Below, piece by piece: positions 31,001 through 42,852 of a stretch of 64,000 bases of DNA. The notes under the pieces are model-generated. The model made no database searches. It was not told the DNA's origin and worked only from the letters and a program-made list of their open reading frames with translations. The stretch comes from Campylorhamphus procurvoides (Eukaryota > Chordata > Aves > Passeriformes > Dendrocolaptidae). Positions within the stretch are counted from its first letter, which is position 1; each line of letters begins with the position of its first letter. Both the position numbers and the translations under genes were made by a program. The stretch lies in NCBI GenBank assembly GCA_013396655.1, contig WBMV01000262.1:12689-76688 (forward strand). The letters run 5' to 3'.

Positions 31001-34000
31001 CACTTGCTGTTGAATTCATAGACAGTGCTGATGTCTTCCTAGGGCAGGACACCATTCCCTTTCTGCTGCTGGCCCAGCCCATACATGCAGCACAGACAGG
31101 AACATGCTGACTGTTATAGGGATGTGTTTATGTCCTCCCCTGCTTCCTCCAGCTCCTGAGTTCAGCAATGTTGCTGCTGTGCCAGGCAAACACTGTGCCC
31201 CTGCACTGTGTGCCACAACAGGAAACACAGGGTTCAGGGAAGGCCCCCTTACTGCCTCCTCCAAATGCCCCAAAGCTCCAGGATTTTCACCTTTGAGGTC
31301 AGCCACATCCATGCAGATCATCTCCCACTGACAGGAGCACCTTTGCTAACCAAGACTGCAAAGCAGCCTGCCATGCACAGAATTAACTCCAGTGTTTGAG
31401 ACAGAGCTGTGACTGTAGATGAGGTTTTGCCTGGTGTCATCACAAAGAGAAAACCTGATCCTGCCAAGGAGTGACCTTTTCTCATGCACAGCAGATTGAT
31501 CTGTGCCAATCCCATCCTTGCTGGAATTTGTCAAGGTGTGCAGGCAGATTTAGCTCCCTGAACAAACCATAAGGCACTACTTGGTAGGAGAGAAAAACCT
31601 GCAGAATGTGACATATAGCAGAGAAGTGAGGAGTTACAGACAGTGCCATAAGGAATTCTCTGCATTGCAATCTCCCCAGGCTGCATCCCTCTGCATCCTT
31701 TGGTATTTTACACTGGGCCAGTTCCCCTCTTGCCACAGCTGTGTACTGAGCACTGGAATCTTACCTCAGCAGGCCAAAGAGCAGTGATTAGCAGGAAGCA
31801 ATTGCAGGCTGCAGCAGTCTTACCTTATCCACTCTATCCTTCTGAACCCCATAACGGCCTCCAAACCCCTTGGCATAGTCTGTACAGAAAAAAATAAGGC
31901 TATTTTATAATGTTTTATGCTGTATGCACCTCTGGCTTCAGTATGCTGTGACCCCTGAAATGAATAAGCTTTGTCTACATCTTGTCATATATGGAACTGA
32001 CTAGAGATAACACAAGCAAAGTGCTCTGGACAGTGGCTTTTAGGACTAATCCTCCCTCCTTTCAGCTGAGGGCACAGGGGGGCAGGGCTGTAGCTGCCCA
32101 ACCTGTGTCCAAGGCACTGAGGGGAGAGGCCCATCATCCATCTGAGTGGAGCATGGCCCTGTTCACTGAAGTCAGCCGTGCAGTAGTGCAGCCATTCCTG
32201 TGATCAGCTCTGCCTCCTTTCCCTTTGCAATGACTTATGGTCAGGAATGTCCCTCCCAGAGACAGTGCAGCAGGGTCTGGGCAGCCTGACTGAGGGACTC
32301 TCATTCCATGGCCCCCACTAATCCAAGCACCCACATACTCTGGCAGAGTTTGTCCTTGCACTTTGGGGTTCACCATGTCCCAGCTGCTTCAAAACACTCT
32401 GGCCATATTCCATTTTCAGCAGCTGGACCTTTATGAGCCACAAGCTGCAGGTCTGTGTGTGCTCCAAGGAAACTGCCACCACCTCTGGTAGCATTGCCTG
32501 ACCTGTTTGGGATGTGTGGGGTTGCACTTCCTCCTGATGATCCCAGCCAAGGGCATTCTTGTCCTGACGATCCCTCTGCACCCCAAACTTTCCACCAAAG
32601 CCCACAGAATAGTCTTCAGCCACAGGGATACAGGTCATGGCATGGAAGAGAACAGATAAGGGAGAGAAGGAGACAAGTGGCAGCAGTGTGAGTTCAGACT
32701 CTTCTCACGGGTTTACCTTGTCCAGGACTTAAGAGAAAGACATGGAGCAGGGCCAGATTTCCCCACTGGTGGCTGCAGCAACAGCTCTCCCTCCTCCTTG
32801 GGACACACCTGCTATCAGCACCTGCCTGGCCTTCTCCTGCTCTCTTCCTTTGTTGATGGATCCTTTGGATCTTCCCAGGAGATCCCTGTGCCCACAGAAC
32901 TCTGCTGCTCCCCTCCATTTAGCCTGAACACTTTCCAGCAGCCACACAATGGCTCTCCTCACCTGACCTGTTCCCTTGCTGCAAACAGTGGGTACCTTAG
33001 AGCTCCCTGTAACTTTTCCACCATTCATGCAGCAGATTGGAAAAGCCCTGCACGGTGCCCCAGAGTCCCAGTGGGCACAGTCCCAGCTCCAGCCCAGACA
33101 CTGCCTGCTCCCCCAGCTCCCCTGGCTCCCCCAGCTCACCTTTCTGAGAGTCGTGCTTCTCTGCTTGGCTCTTGTAGTCAAATCCCACAGCTGCCTTGTC
33201 CACTTTGTCCCTCTCCACTCCATAACGGCCACCAAAGCCCTTGGAGTAATCTGAGGTGGTGCACAGAGTTAAACACTGCCCCCAGCATCAGGCTGGTGAG
33301 GAGAGGATGGAAAGCAGCACTGAGAAGGAGCACCAGGGAGAAGGGAGAGCAGCAGGGATGATGGAAAACCCCATAAAAACAAGGGGTTGGAGGGGACAGA
33401 GTGCAATGGCAGGGAGCACCATGGATGAGAGCCACAGGAATGGGGGTGCAGGGCAAGTGTGGGCCAGGGCAGCATGAGACACAGCCAGTTGGGAGAGAGG
33501 GAGAGAGGGAGGGAGGGAGGAAAAGAAAGGAAGGAAAGGAAGGAAAGGAAGGAAAGGAAGGAAGGAGGCACAGCCAAGCAGGATTTGGACCTGTCAGCCA
33601 GGACATCACCCACTCACCTAACTCCAGAGACAAGATCTCACCCTGTGGTCCTCCAGCCTCAGGAAAGGGCTGTGAATAAGGATACTGAGTCTTGGAAGGA
33701 CAGGAATGGCAAAGGGGCTCATGTTTGCTGTAGCGGAATCTCAACTTCTACACAGAAACCCCTGACCCTGGGGGCTGCAGCAAAGGTGAACCTCCATTTC
33801 TGCAGACATTTCTCCTCTTCCCAGCTGGCTGTTGTGTGACAGAGCACAGCACAGCTCCCTTGTGCCTCTGTTTTCTATCTCCAAACTAGTGATCCACTAA
33901 CAACCTCAGCCATATTCAGCTGTTCCCTAAGAACCATCTGGTTATTACTGGCTGATTCCTGACACATTCCAGCCTATATCCTGGATGGTGGCTCTACACA

Positions 34001-37000
34001 CTCCTCTTTCAGACACCTGCCAGCTTGGTCTCCAAATCCTGCCCTAAAGGAGTAAATCACAGTCACCTCTCCCTGTTCCCTGGTGCTTTTCTCACAGGTC
34101 TGTGTTTCACTGGGCTGAGCTGGGGCTTCTCCAATGACTTCAGCTGTACCAATCCATGGAGACTGTCTGCATGAGAACATTTTTTATTCCAGAACAGATC
34201 TTTGTTTCATAGAAGCTTAGTCACTTAATCTGTAAGTCTTAAAAATTCTTAAACTTACTTTGACTAAACTATTATCTACTGATTAGACTGTTATGAAATG
34301 GATCTTTAAGGGAGGTGTTTTCAGTAAACACAGCTTTTATGACTGTTATCTTGCTGCTTGGTAATGCAGTATTCCACACATTTATCTGAAACAGCAACAG
34401 ACCTTGCCCTCTCATCTTCTTTTGGTTGCAGAATATTTAAAATATCTTAGTTTCAGTTCTTACACTGTTGAGTCGGCAGAATTCTGCAGAAGTTTGGGTG
34501 CTCTATAGGCTTCTGTTCTCATATCCATTGCTGTGCCTTTTCCTACATGCTGCTCCTCCAGCAATCACTTCTCATGTCTGGCAGAGCTTGGGCTCCCTCT
34601 GGAGCTGCTCTCAGAAGGGCTTTGAGAGGACAAGGAGCACCAGCCACCCATTGCAGGGGCAGGGTGGAAATGTCTCCTCTGCTCAGCCAGGATGTGGTTT
34701 CCAACAAAGTGGGAGACAAGAGGGATGTAAAGTAAAAGGATGGTGACAGGACAGCAGGGAATGGGGTCATAAAGGTGATGGACTGGGCCACATAATCTGA
34801 AGCAAGTGACACGAGGGGGATAACGGAGTCTGTGCCACAGACAACAGTATGGGATGGTCAGAGCAGAAGAGCAGCTGGGCAAAGTGTCAGGGGGGCCACA
34901 TGTGCTCAGGGACTTGCCTGTCTGGGATGAGTGTTTCTCCACTTCACCTTTGTATTCAAAGCCCAGTGCTGACTGGAACAAAAGGGGAGGACTGTCAGTC
35001 AGCCTGAGGGCGAAGCCAGGTTTCAGCCACCCTCCTCTGGGGCCAGGCTGAAAGGCTGCTCTCTGCCTTGTCCCACAGAATGCAGGGCAAACCCCACAGC
35101 CCCAGGACAAACACCCCAGCCCTGGGCAAACCCTGTGCTGCCTGTGTGGGATGGCCCAGCACATCCCTGCCCACCAGAGCTGTCTCTACAAGTGCCCCAC
35201 ACTGTGTCACTGTGTCATTGCCCTGCACAGGTGACCTGTGCTTCAGTGAGACCATGGCATATGGCACATGGCACACCTCCACCTGCACTCCCCAAACTGA
35301 GAACTGAGCCACAGTCTGGCAGGCAGCAGCATTTCAGGGGCAGCACCAGCCACAGGGACATATTTCAGCTGTTGTGTCCAACACACCTTGTCGGCTCGGT
35401 CCCGCTGGACTCCAAACTTCCCCCCAAAGCCCTGGGCTGCATCCGTCTGCGAGGAGTGTTTCCCAACATCAGCAACGTACTCGTGTCCCACTGCACACTG
35501 AGAGGAGAGAGAGTGGTGTGGGCACCCGTGGGCAGGCACAGGCACCACAGCCACCCTGACATGCTGCTGGGGCACTCACAGCCACGAGTGACAGATCCAA
35601 GATGACCATGCTGGGGGTAGCCATGCCCTCCCCATGGCCTTTGCCAGCATCAGCTCTGCTCTGAGGCCTGGCAGCAGCTCAAGGGCTGCCATCCCACAAA
35701 CTGGCTCCACTGCCAGCTCACCAGGTGAAGCATGAGATGCCAAATACCAGCTGGTGGGGTAGTGTGGTGGATAATCACATGGGAAACAGAAGAAATAGGG
35801 ATGCACAGCCAAGAACTCCAGGGAGCAGGTCTGGCACCACTCCCTGTTTGTGTATCTGAGACCAAGGGCCAGCAGACCTGGCTGGGATTACCCTTCCTAT
35901 CTTCCCTAGGCCAGGCCAGGGTCCTGCTCTCCCTGCTGGGGGTGCTGTGGCAGGAACCACAACACTCCACACCAACATGGAACAGCTGTGACAGAGCAGA
36001 GTGAGGGTGGGTTTTTTTGAGCAGCTTCTTGGCCTTTGTCCAGTTTTCCCAGGATGCTGCAAGGTCCTCTGGCCCTTCTCCTGAGGACAGGGTGCAGTTC
36101 CTGTGTGCAGTTCTTGTGTGGGCACCTCCAGCAGAGAGAGCAGGGAGTTTATCAGGACAGTTTGCTTCCCACCCTGCCATCCTGGTGTCATCGTACAATC
36201 CCACAGTGAACACACCTACTGAACATTACTGCAATTTAACCATCTCACTTCTGAAAAAGAAGTATTAAATGCTGAAAGGTGCACGAAGAAATGTGAAAAT
36301 TATCACAACACATAAACCAGATGTGGTGTGAAAACAGAGAACACAAACTAGGGATTCTTCCTGGGTGGCTGTGAGGTCTGTAATGCAGAATATGAGATGA
36401 GAATCATTATTTGTTAGTTTTCCAAGCACAAACAGCGAGGCACCTGATTTAACTGTTATGCAGAAGGTTTGAACAGCTACAGAAATTCCTTCTCCACAGT
36501 TAAAGGGAGCATTGAAAGAAAGCTGTAGAGACAAGTTATACAAATGGATTGAAAGAGCTCCTGGAGACAGATATGGGCTAGCTGGACACATGTGAATCTC
36601 TGCAGCTCTGGCACCTCTCCATTCTCTCCCTTCAGGGTGTGGGCAGAAAACATGGATGTTCCCTCCTCTGTGAGAAAAACCCTTTTCTACTGTCGCTCAA
36701 GGAAGCCCTCTGCATCTGTTACCTTGTCCATTCGATCCTGCTCTGTTCCAAATTTGCCCCCATAGCCATAGGAGGCCTTGGGGCCAGTCTCCAACTCCTT
36801 CTTCTTGATGACTTCGTGTTCCTCCGACACCTTGTTCCGCAGCTGGTGGATGCTGGGGAGACAGACAGGGCAGGTCAGTGTGGGGTTGTGCAGAGCTGTG
36901 GCACCCTGAGCCCCTGCCTTGGCCGGAGCAGGACACAGAGCAGGGTACAGAGCAGGGTACAGAGCGGGACACAGAGCAGGGCACAGAGCAGGGCACAGAG

Positions 37001-38816
37001 CAGGGCACAGAGCAGGACACAGAGCAGGGCACACACGGCACAGAGCAGGACACACACGGCACAGAGCAGGACACNNNNNNNNNNNNNNNNNNNNNNNNNN
37101 NNNNNNNNNNNNNNNNNNNNNNNNNNNNNNNNNNNNNNNNNNNNNNNNNNNNNNNNNNNNNNNNNNNNNNNNNNNNNNNNNNNNNNNNNNNNNNNNNNNN
37201 NNNNNNNNNNNNNNNNNNNNNNNNNNNNNNNNNNNNNNNNNNNNNNNNNNNNNNNNNNNNNNNNNNNNNNNNNNNNNNNNNNNNNNNNNNNNNNNNNNNN
37301 NNNNNNNNNNNNNNNNNNNNNNNNNNNNNNNNNNNNNNNNNNNNNNNNNNNNNNNNNNNNNNNNNNNNNNNNNNNNNNNNNNNNNNNNNNNNNNNNNNNN
37401 NNNNNNNNNNNNNNNNNNNNNNNNNNNNNNNNNNNNNNNNNNNNNNNNNNNNNNNNNNNNNNNNNNNNNNNNNNNNNNNNNNNNNNNNNNNNNNNNNNNN
37501 NNNNNNNNNNNNNNNNNNNNNNNNNNNNNNNNNNNNNNNNNNNNNNNNNNNNNNNNNNNNNNNNNNNNNNNNNNNNNNNNNNNNNNNNNNNNNNNNNNNN
37601 NNNNNNNNNNNNNNNNNNNNNNNNNNNNNNNNNNNNNNNNNNNNNNNNNNNNNNNNNNNNNNNNNNNNNNNNNNNNNNNNNNNNNNNNNNNNNNNGTCCC
37701 CGCTGCCCCATCCCCGTCCCCCGCCCCACTCACTCGATGTGCCCGGCTCGGCCGGAGCCCTCGATGGTTTTGGCTCCCCAGCGCTGCTCCCTCTCCGAGA
37801 TGTCGTTCTGCGGGGCGAACCGCGCCCGTCAGCCCGGACCCACCGGGATCCCAGCGGGGCAGGACCGGGCTGGCACCGGGAATGCTGAGAAATTCCCTGT
37901 CGGGAAAATACTAGAGAAGCCCTCGGGCCCCTCGCCCCATCTTGACCATCACAGCCTTGTTTTGTGGTTTTTTGTAAGGTCTAACCGTGCATTTGATAAA
38001 GTGAAGAATGAATGAACTCTTTCCTAATATACAGTAAAGCTGAAAATACGTATATATAAAATAGAAATTAAAAATTTATGTAAAGTCTCATTCTGCTTGG
38101 GCTTAGTTTGAATGCTTCCACAAACAGACTAAGTAAAATCAAGTAAAAATGTTGAACAGCATAGATTTTTCCTAAAACATTAATATTTCGGAACTTTGAG
38201 GAAGGCATTTGCTTTTCTGTCTGAAACTAGGATTTCTAACTGGAAATAACTAGGCAAGACTGAACCTCAAAAACACAGGACTCTTGTGTAACAGGAGAGA
38301 CTTATCAGGAAAGGAATAGAGAACCCAAAGGAAAATGAAAATCCTGACTCTGTATGAATGCAGGGAGTTCTCCAGCTGAGCCGTTCTGCTCTCTTACCAG
38401 CTCACACAGTGTCAGACTAGATAGAAAACAAGAGTATGAGAGGCACAGAGCTGCACCTGCACAAGGTGACTACATACAGGAGGATTTCCCATCTGGAAAA
38501 AAAGACAAATGCGGGAAAAGCTGGATCCTGTAAAATTACAAACAGTGTGGGACAGAAAATGGGTTCACTATGTCTTGTAATATACGTTGTGGGGAGGACA
38601 AGGGAAGATACCAAGGAGCAGGTTTAAAAAAACCTTGAAAATTCTCTACTCCTTAAGTGCCATTTCTTGTGGTCAGTGCTCAGGGCAGGAACCCTTCACA
38701 CCAGTGTCAGAGTTACCACAGCAAACACTCACCACGAAATCAGGGTCCGTGTCCCAGTCATCACCCTGAGTCTCCACCTTCACTGACACATCGTGTCCCA
38801 CGACTGCTTTCCACAT
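27120..38816 (-). CDS. HCLS1: HCLS1 (HS1), haematopoietic cortactin homologue
   Basis: Actin regulator of blood cells that binds Arp2/3 and F-actin and is a substrate of Src/Syk kinases. Coding exons, minus strand: 38816-38733, 37807-37734, 36852-36723, 35497-35387, 34972-34918, 33250-33140, 32613-32503, 31879-31824, 30724-30655, 30426-30317, 29707-29603, 29133-28824, 28095-28024 and 27256-27120; total 1536 bases, 511 residues, all in phase. Order: Arp2/3-binding DDW (19-21), [10 protein letters not shown], 4.5 cortactin repeats (about 79-244), a helical/linker part, a Pro-rich PPTLPPRP (350-356), Tyr sites in DYEEL (384, 403) and EDYEV (427), and a C-terminal SH3 domain (458-511, [24 protein letters not shown]). 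The N terminus ([21 protein letters not shown]) matches HS1, not cortactin. Start taken at the ATG directly after an acceptor, as the 5' untranslated region is in an upstream exon. An N gap lies in intron 2. Confidence 0.96.
27469..27882 (+). mobile_element. Solo LTR (avian ERVL-like) with 5-bp target duplication
   Basis: 414 bases starting TGTCCTGG and ending CCACAACA (TGT...ACA termini), flanked on both sides by GTTCC (27464-27468 and 27883-27887). The internal word GTTCTTATCTCAACCCATGA is one I associate with abundant avian ERVL-type LTRs. No internal retroviral sequence remains, so it is a recombined solo LTR. It sits in the last HCLS1 intron in the orientation opposite to the gene. Confidence 0.85.
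31824..36852 (-). CDS. HCLS1: HCLS1 cortactin-repeat exons (4.5 repeats)
   Basis: Five exons carry the 37-residue F-actin-binding repeats after the first half repeat in 36852-36723 ([16 protein letters not shown]). Exons 35497-35387, 33250-33140 and 32613-32503 are each exactly 111 bases (37 codons); 34972-34918 (55 bases) and 31879-31824 (56 bases) are half-repeat exons. Each repeat carries GFGGK/RFGV or YGV, then a DK and a GxxY/H core. The 32613-32503 repeat reads [14 protein letters not shown]. Residue spans: 79-114, 115-151, 152-188, 189-225 and a final half 226-244. Confidence 0.93.
33486..33566. repeat. Polypurine GGGA/GGAAA tract
   Basis: Plus-strand purine-only run of GAGAGAGGGAGGGAGG followed by repeated AAAGGAAGG units, in an HCLS1 intron. 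It is a candidate for triplex or G-rich structure and is length-variable in principle. Confidence 0.85.
36926..37074. repeat. 10- to 12-bp minisatellite (CACAGAGCAGGG) running into an N gap
   Basis: At least a dozen units of ACAGAGCAGG(G/A)C or ACAGAGCAGGGT, later interspersed with CACACACGG, in HCLS1 intron 2. The array is cut by the 621-N gap at 37075-37695. Confidence 0.92.
37075..37695. other. Assembly gap (621 N)
   Basis: Follows the minisatellite at 36926-37074. The exons on both sides join in phase, so no HCLS1 coding sequence need be missing. Confidence 0.98.
38733..38816 (-). CDS. HCLS1: HCLS1 first coding exon with the Arp2/3-binding motif
   Basis: The exon begins exactly with the ATG (acceptor CTGTGCAG before it) and encodes 28 residues ending DTDPDFV before a GTGAGTG donor. 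The acidic DDW motif binds and activates Arp2/3 in HS1 and cortactin. Confidence 0.94.
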
Positions 38817-40937
38817 CTGCACAGTAAGGACATTGTCATCCAGTGTCACCCAGTGTCACCCAGTGTCCCCCAGGGCCCTGAATGTGGGCACAGCTGGCTC
38901 GTGGCCAGGCACAGCAGAACTCGGGCTGGAAGAGGCCCTTGCAGGTCACCTGCCCTCGTCCATCTGCCCCTCACACAGCACAGGGCACCCCAAAACAACC
39001 ACCACTCCTGGTCCTCAGCATTTTTTATACCAAAACACACGGGGAGTGTATGTGTAAACCACAGCAGTAAAAACTCACCTTATTGTGATTAACTGAGTGC
39101 TGGCATCCAACTCCCAGATTCTGCTTTTCTAACACATGTTATTTTTCCATGCTGGGGGAGGCTGTTGCCCACATTCATCCCCCCATAAATCCCCCCACTA
39201 CCACAGCCACACGACTTCTGTGTGCTCTGATGTGCTGCTGGACCTGAGGCAGACTCTCCAAGCCTCTTGTCTGTTTCCAGCCTTTTAATCCCTGCCCAGT
39301 ACCGAGAGAAGGGTCAGGGCAGGACTGGACACTGGTGTGACAGGCTGGTGCCCTATGGGGCTTGTGTCTGTCTTATGGAGAAAATGGGACACGTAGCCAA
39401 AAGCCCCGAGGGTGCAGGGTGGGCAGGCTGAGGCTGTGCTGGAACAGCTCCCACAGGCCTGGGGGAAGTGATGGCTCCAGGAAGAGGAAGCCAAAAGTAA
39501 TGTGAAATCTAAAACTCCTGCATTTCGTTTTCAAGCTAACCGTGAAAAAAGATGATGAAAAAGCCCCTTCTAAACAACAGAGTTTTTACAAAATGAGAGG
39601 GAAGATGACGTGAGTTGCTGCCCCTTCACCCCAGGGCAATCACTCTCAGCAGAGCTCTCATAGCCCAGTTCTTTACTGCCTGCAGTGCTGAGGAGCCCCA
39701 GGTTGTTCTCAGTGTTGCTCAAAGCAGCTTTTCCTTGGGGCGGAGAGAAAGATGGAACAGAAGGTGCAGGAAAGACTGAACTGAGCCCTGTACTCCATCA
39801 CACCAGACTGTGACCAGATCTGTGTGCTGGATCCTCAGTTAAGAGCAGCTTTTACCATGAGGCACAAACCCCTCACTCCCAGGGCCATGAGGGGGCTTCA
39901 GGAGCCCTGAGTGCTCAGGGCACTTGCCCTGTGTGCAAGGCAAATGTTTGTGCTGAGTAATTAAGTAATTCTCTGTTTATGCTAAGTAATTAACTGTCTC
40001 ACATCAAAAGGATGTTTAAGTGAATAACCTTCCAGTTGACTGCATGGCACTGTTCAGTTTCAAGCTGTCCTTTCCAGCACTTTAAGGTCAGGGAGCAAAG
40101 GGAACAGAAACTAAACCAGCAGGGATGAGTCTTTCGTTTGGTAAGCTAAAGCCAGGTAGTCAGTTAAGGACAAGGATGTAGGGCCAAGGCAGATTTGCAG
40201 TGCAGAGCTGGTTTTAGGCCTTCTCCAGGTGCCTCAGGACCATGGCAGGTCTGTGCCATTCCCCACTCACAGCAATCCTGTGCCAGACTGAATACAGCTA
40301 ATTGCAATTAGAAGCAGGGAAAGCAGGCAGGCTCACACACATGACACAGCATGATGTAACACCTTTCTTCTCTTTCCCCCCCTAATTTACTGGCATCTCT
40401 CACATCAAAGATTTTTGAAGTTTGTTGCTCATTTTTGTAAAGGATAAATCAGCAGCAATAACTAGCTAGCAGAGGGCTTTTCATCAGGGCAGCTGTTTTG
40501 AACTCAAATCCTGTGGTTCAGGGTTTTAAATGCTGCTGTAAATGGTTCTTGACCACTGCTTCTCCAAAGTCATCTGCCCTGTATGGTGGGAACCATGACA
40601 AACCACAGATTGTAATTGCACTATGAAGCTCCAGACACCCCCTATAGTGAGAAATACCAGCCAGAGTAGCATCTCAACCCCTCAGTTTGTCCCATTTTCC
40701 CCTGTGAAAACATCTGCTACAGCACAAATACGGGGCTACCACACAGCACAGTCGTGCTGGTAGATTTGGAAATGTGGTTCTGTAGAGGCTCAGACACAAG
40801 AGCAACAATGATGACAGGACAACAGTGTGAGAAGCAAATGCTGAGTATTATCCACTCAAACCTGCTGCATCAGGAAGGAGTTCTCTTTGCCCACCAAACT
40901 CCACTTTTTCTCCCCAAACCCACTCAAGCTTTCTTAC

Positions 40938-41065
40938 CTTTAAAGGCTCCTGCTGGCAACCTTGCTGCTCTTTGCTCAGGCACCTGCTGCCTGCAACAGC
41001 TTTAGGCCTGTCTGCTCCGAGTTCCTGTTTTAACTTCAGCTCTTCTCACTTCCTGTGTCCCAGCC
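40938..41065 (-). promoter_or_regulatory. HCLS1: Candidate HCLS1 noncoding first exon and promoter
   Basis: Because the first coding exon starts with an acceptor right before the ATG, an upstream noncoding exon is required. On the minus strand a strong donor (AAAG|GTAAGAAAG) occurs at 40938/40937. About 115 bases upstream of it lies ACAGGAAGTG (about 41049-41058), an ETS/PU.1-type site fitting a blood-cell gene. The transcription start is not determined. Confidence 0.35.
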
Positions 41066-42564
41066 CCCAGCTCTGCTCAAGTCACAAGTCTCCAAAGCTG
41101 CCCCAGTGCTGCAGTTCCCTCACTTGCTGCCTCTGCTCTGATACACCAACACAGTGCATACCTAGTGCTTCCCCATCAGCACACAGGATCCCATCAGGTC
41201 CAGTGCACCTTCTGTTCTAAAGGAGACTCCCATGGTTATAAAAACCAAAGTTCTGGTGGAGACATCAATCCTGGAGCCAGTATTCATGTCTTGGTATGCC
41301 TGTTTCTTCCAGTAGCTCTCCCTGTTGCTGGGAGGATTGAGGAAAACACTGACTGTGCCCCCGAATGTTTTCCCATTCCTCCCAGTGCCCTCCAAACTCC
41401 TCTGATCAACACTGGGCTTCTTGTTCCAGCATCACCAGTACCCACATGAAAGAACCAAAGTGAGCACAGTCCAAAGGCTGCACTGAGCTCAGTCAGTCGT
41501 CTGGTGACATCCCTGGTTCAGGCCCCAGGGAGGCAGCAAACTCCCCTGAAACGAGGGTCCAGTCAGCCCATGGGGGCCTCTGTTCTGCTCAGGAGCAACT
41601 GGGACCATCCCTCTCTGCTGTTTCTCCTCAGCCCTGGTCTCAATGCAGCTCTTGTTGCAAGAGGTGGGTTGATCTGACTTCAGTGAGGGTACCTGCAGAG
41701 GTTCCTCCTCTTCTACCTCATTCTGTGCCTTGTCTGCCATTCCCAGAGCTTCACACCTGTCCTCTAAGAGGAGCTAAGGGCCAGGAGGGTTCCCCTTCCA
41801 GCTCCACGCAGTGAGCTGCAGCCACTCCTCCATATCTGTGACAATGTCTTCCTCCTGGCACAAAACCAGCCCCTGGACCAGCACCAGTGGTGGGGCTGAA
41901 TTGGTCTGTGTGTCCCAGGGATGACAGAACACAGCTCTGTTGATTGACTTCCTTCTCAGGCTTTATTGCAGATTGATCAAAACCAAGGCAGGGCAGGTCC
42001 GTCAGAGAAGAAACCAAATGTTGAAATGTTTGAGACAGGAAACATCATCTAAAAGCCCCAATCTTTCATCAGGTCAAACCACAAAGCTGTTCAGTCAGAC
42101 TATGATTATCAGACCAGGAGTTCCTTCTGAAGTTTTATTTCTGTATTTAATCTAAGCTGCAACTGTTCCATCTGCAGGTATAAAACAATAACAGGTCTCT
42201 GATTCAGCAGAATGATGTCTTTCTTCTGTTCAGGAAAACATGCATGGGTGAACCCTAAGGAAACATCCTTTACTTATAATCCTTGCTCCTGTTAAACACA
42301 GTGGAAACATTATCTAGAGCTCTACAACATCCCAGCACTGGCTTCTGTTCCAGCAGTGCTGGAGGACTGGAGTAGTGACTGTGAACAAGAGTACCTGGCC
42401 TTGGCTACAAAGGGGACAGTTTAACTGTTCCACCTGAGTTGGCAGCACATTCCAGCTCCCTGTTGCCAACTCCTGGGGTTGCACAACTCTAACTGGCTGT
42501 AGTGTTCAGGCAAATGTGGAAAAGTAAACCCAAATAGATCTTGTTTTACTGGAATTGCTTTCAC

Positions 42565-42640
42565 TATTCATAAAATGGTTTAGGTTGGAAAGGACCTTAA
42601 AGCCATTAGTTCCACCCCACCACCCTGCCATAGGACATTG
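42565..42640 (-). mobile_element. CR1 LINE 3' end fragment
   Basis: ATAAAATGGTTTAGGTTGG and AAGGACCTTAAAG are the reverse complement of the CR1 3' terminus. A short copy on the minus strand, downstream of the GOLGB1 polyadenylation signal. Confidence 0.75.
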
Positions 42641-42846
42641 CCTATTCAAGTGCTATTTCCTTCCTTTGTCAGCTGAAAAAAGCTGGGCAAGAGGTGAGAT
42701 GGGGAAAAAGGCACCCCATCTGTGTTCACTTCATATGAAGAAACAAAGCTTCTGCAGCCATCACACAAGGCAGCACACACCAGAGAGACCGGCAGTCTTT
42801 GACAGTTACATAACAACATTACAAAAATTCCATCTGAAAAATAAAC

Positions 42847-42852
42847 TTTATT
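42847..42852 (-). terminator. GOLGB1 polyadenylation signal AATAAA
   Basis: TTTATT on the plus strand, 1455 bases beyond the GOLGB1 stop codon on the minus strand. The 3' untranslated region 42825-44306 contains no recognised gene. Other AATAAA-like words lie further down (about 41952 and 42135), so alternative ends are possible. Confidence 0.55.

Larger units (their letters stand above)
38817..42820. other. HCLS1-GOLGB1 intergenic region and HCLS1 5' intron
   Basis: Apart from the candidate first exon, I see no gene with recognisable domains. A Glu-rich open frame at 41740-41489 (minus, 83 residues) is unassigned. A short minus-strand CR1 end lies at 42565-42640. Confidence 0.5.

Noticed and set aside
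33178..33744. 188-codon minus-strand frame with [10 protein letters not shown] repeats
   Set aside because: Produced by the polypurine microsatellite; it reads through an HCLS1 exon boundary.
36639..38015. Very long plus- and minus-strand frames across 36.6-38.0 kb
   Set aside because: They are open only because of the 621-base N run and the minisatellite beside it; the real content is HCLS1 exons and introns.
27120..38816. Identification as CTTN (cortactin) because of the [13 protein letters not shown] repeat
   Set aside because: The N terminus ([24 protein letters not shown]), 4.5 rather than 6.5 repeats, the DYEEL tyrosine motifs and adjacency to GOLGB1 all fit HCLS1.
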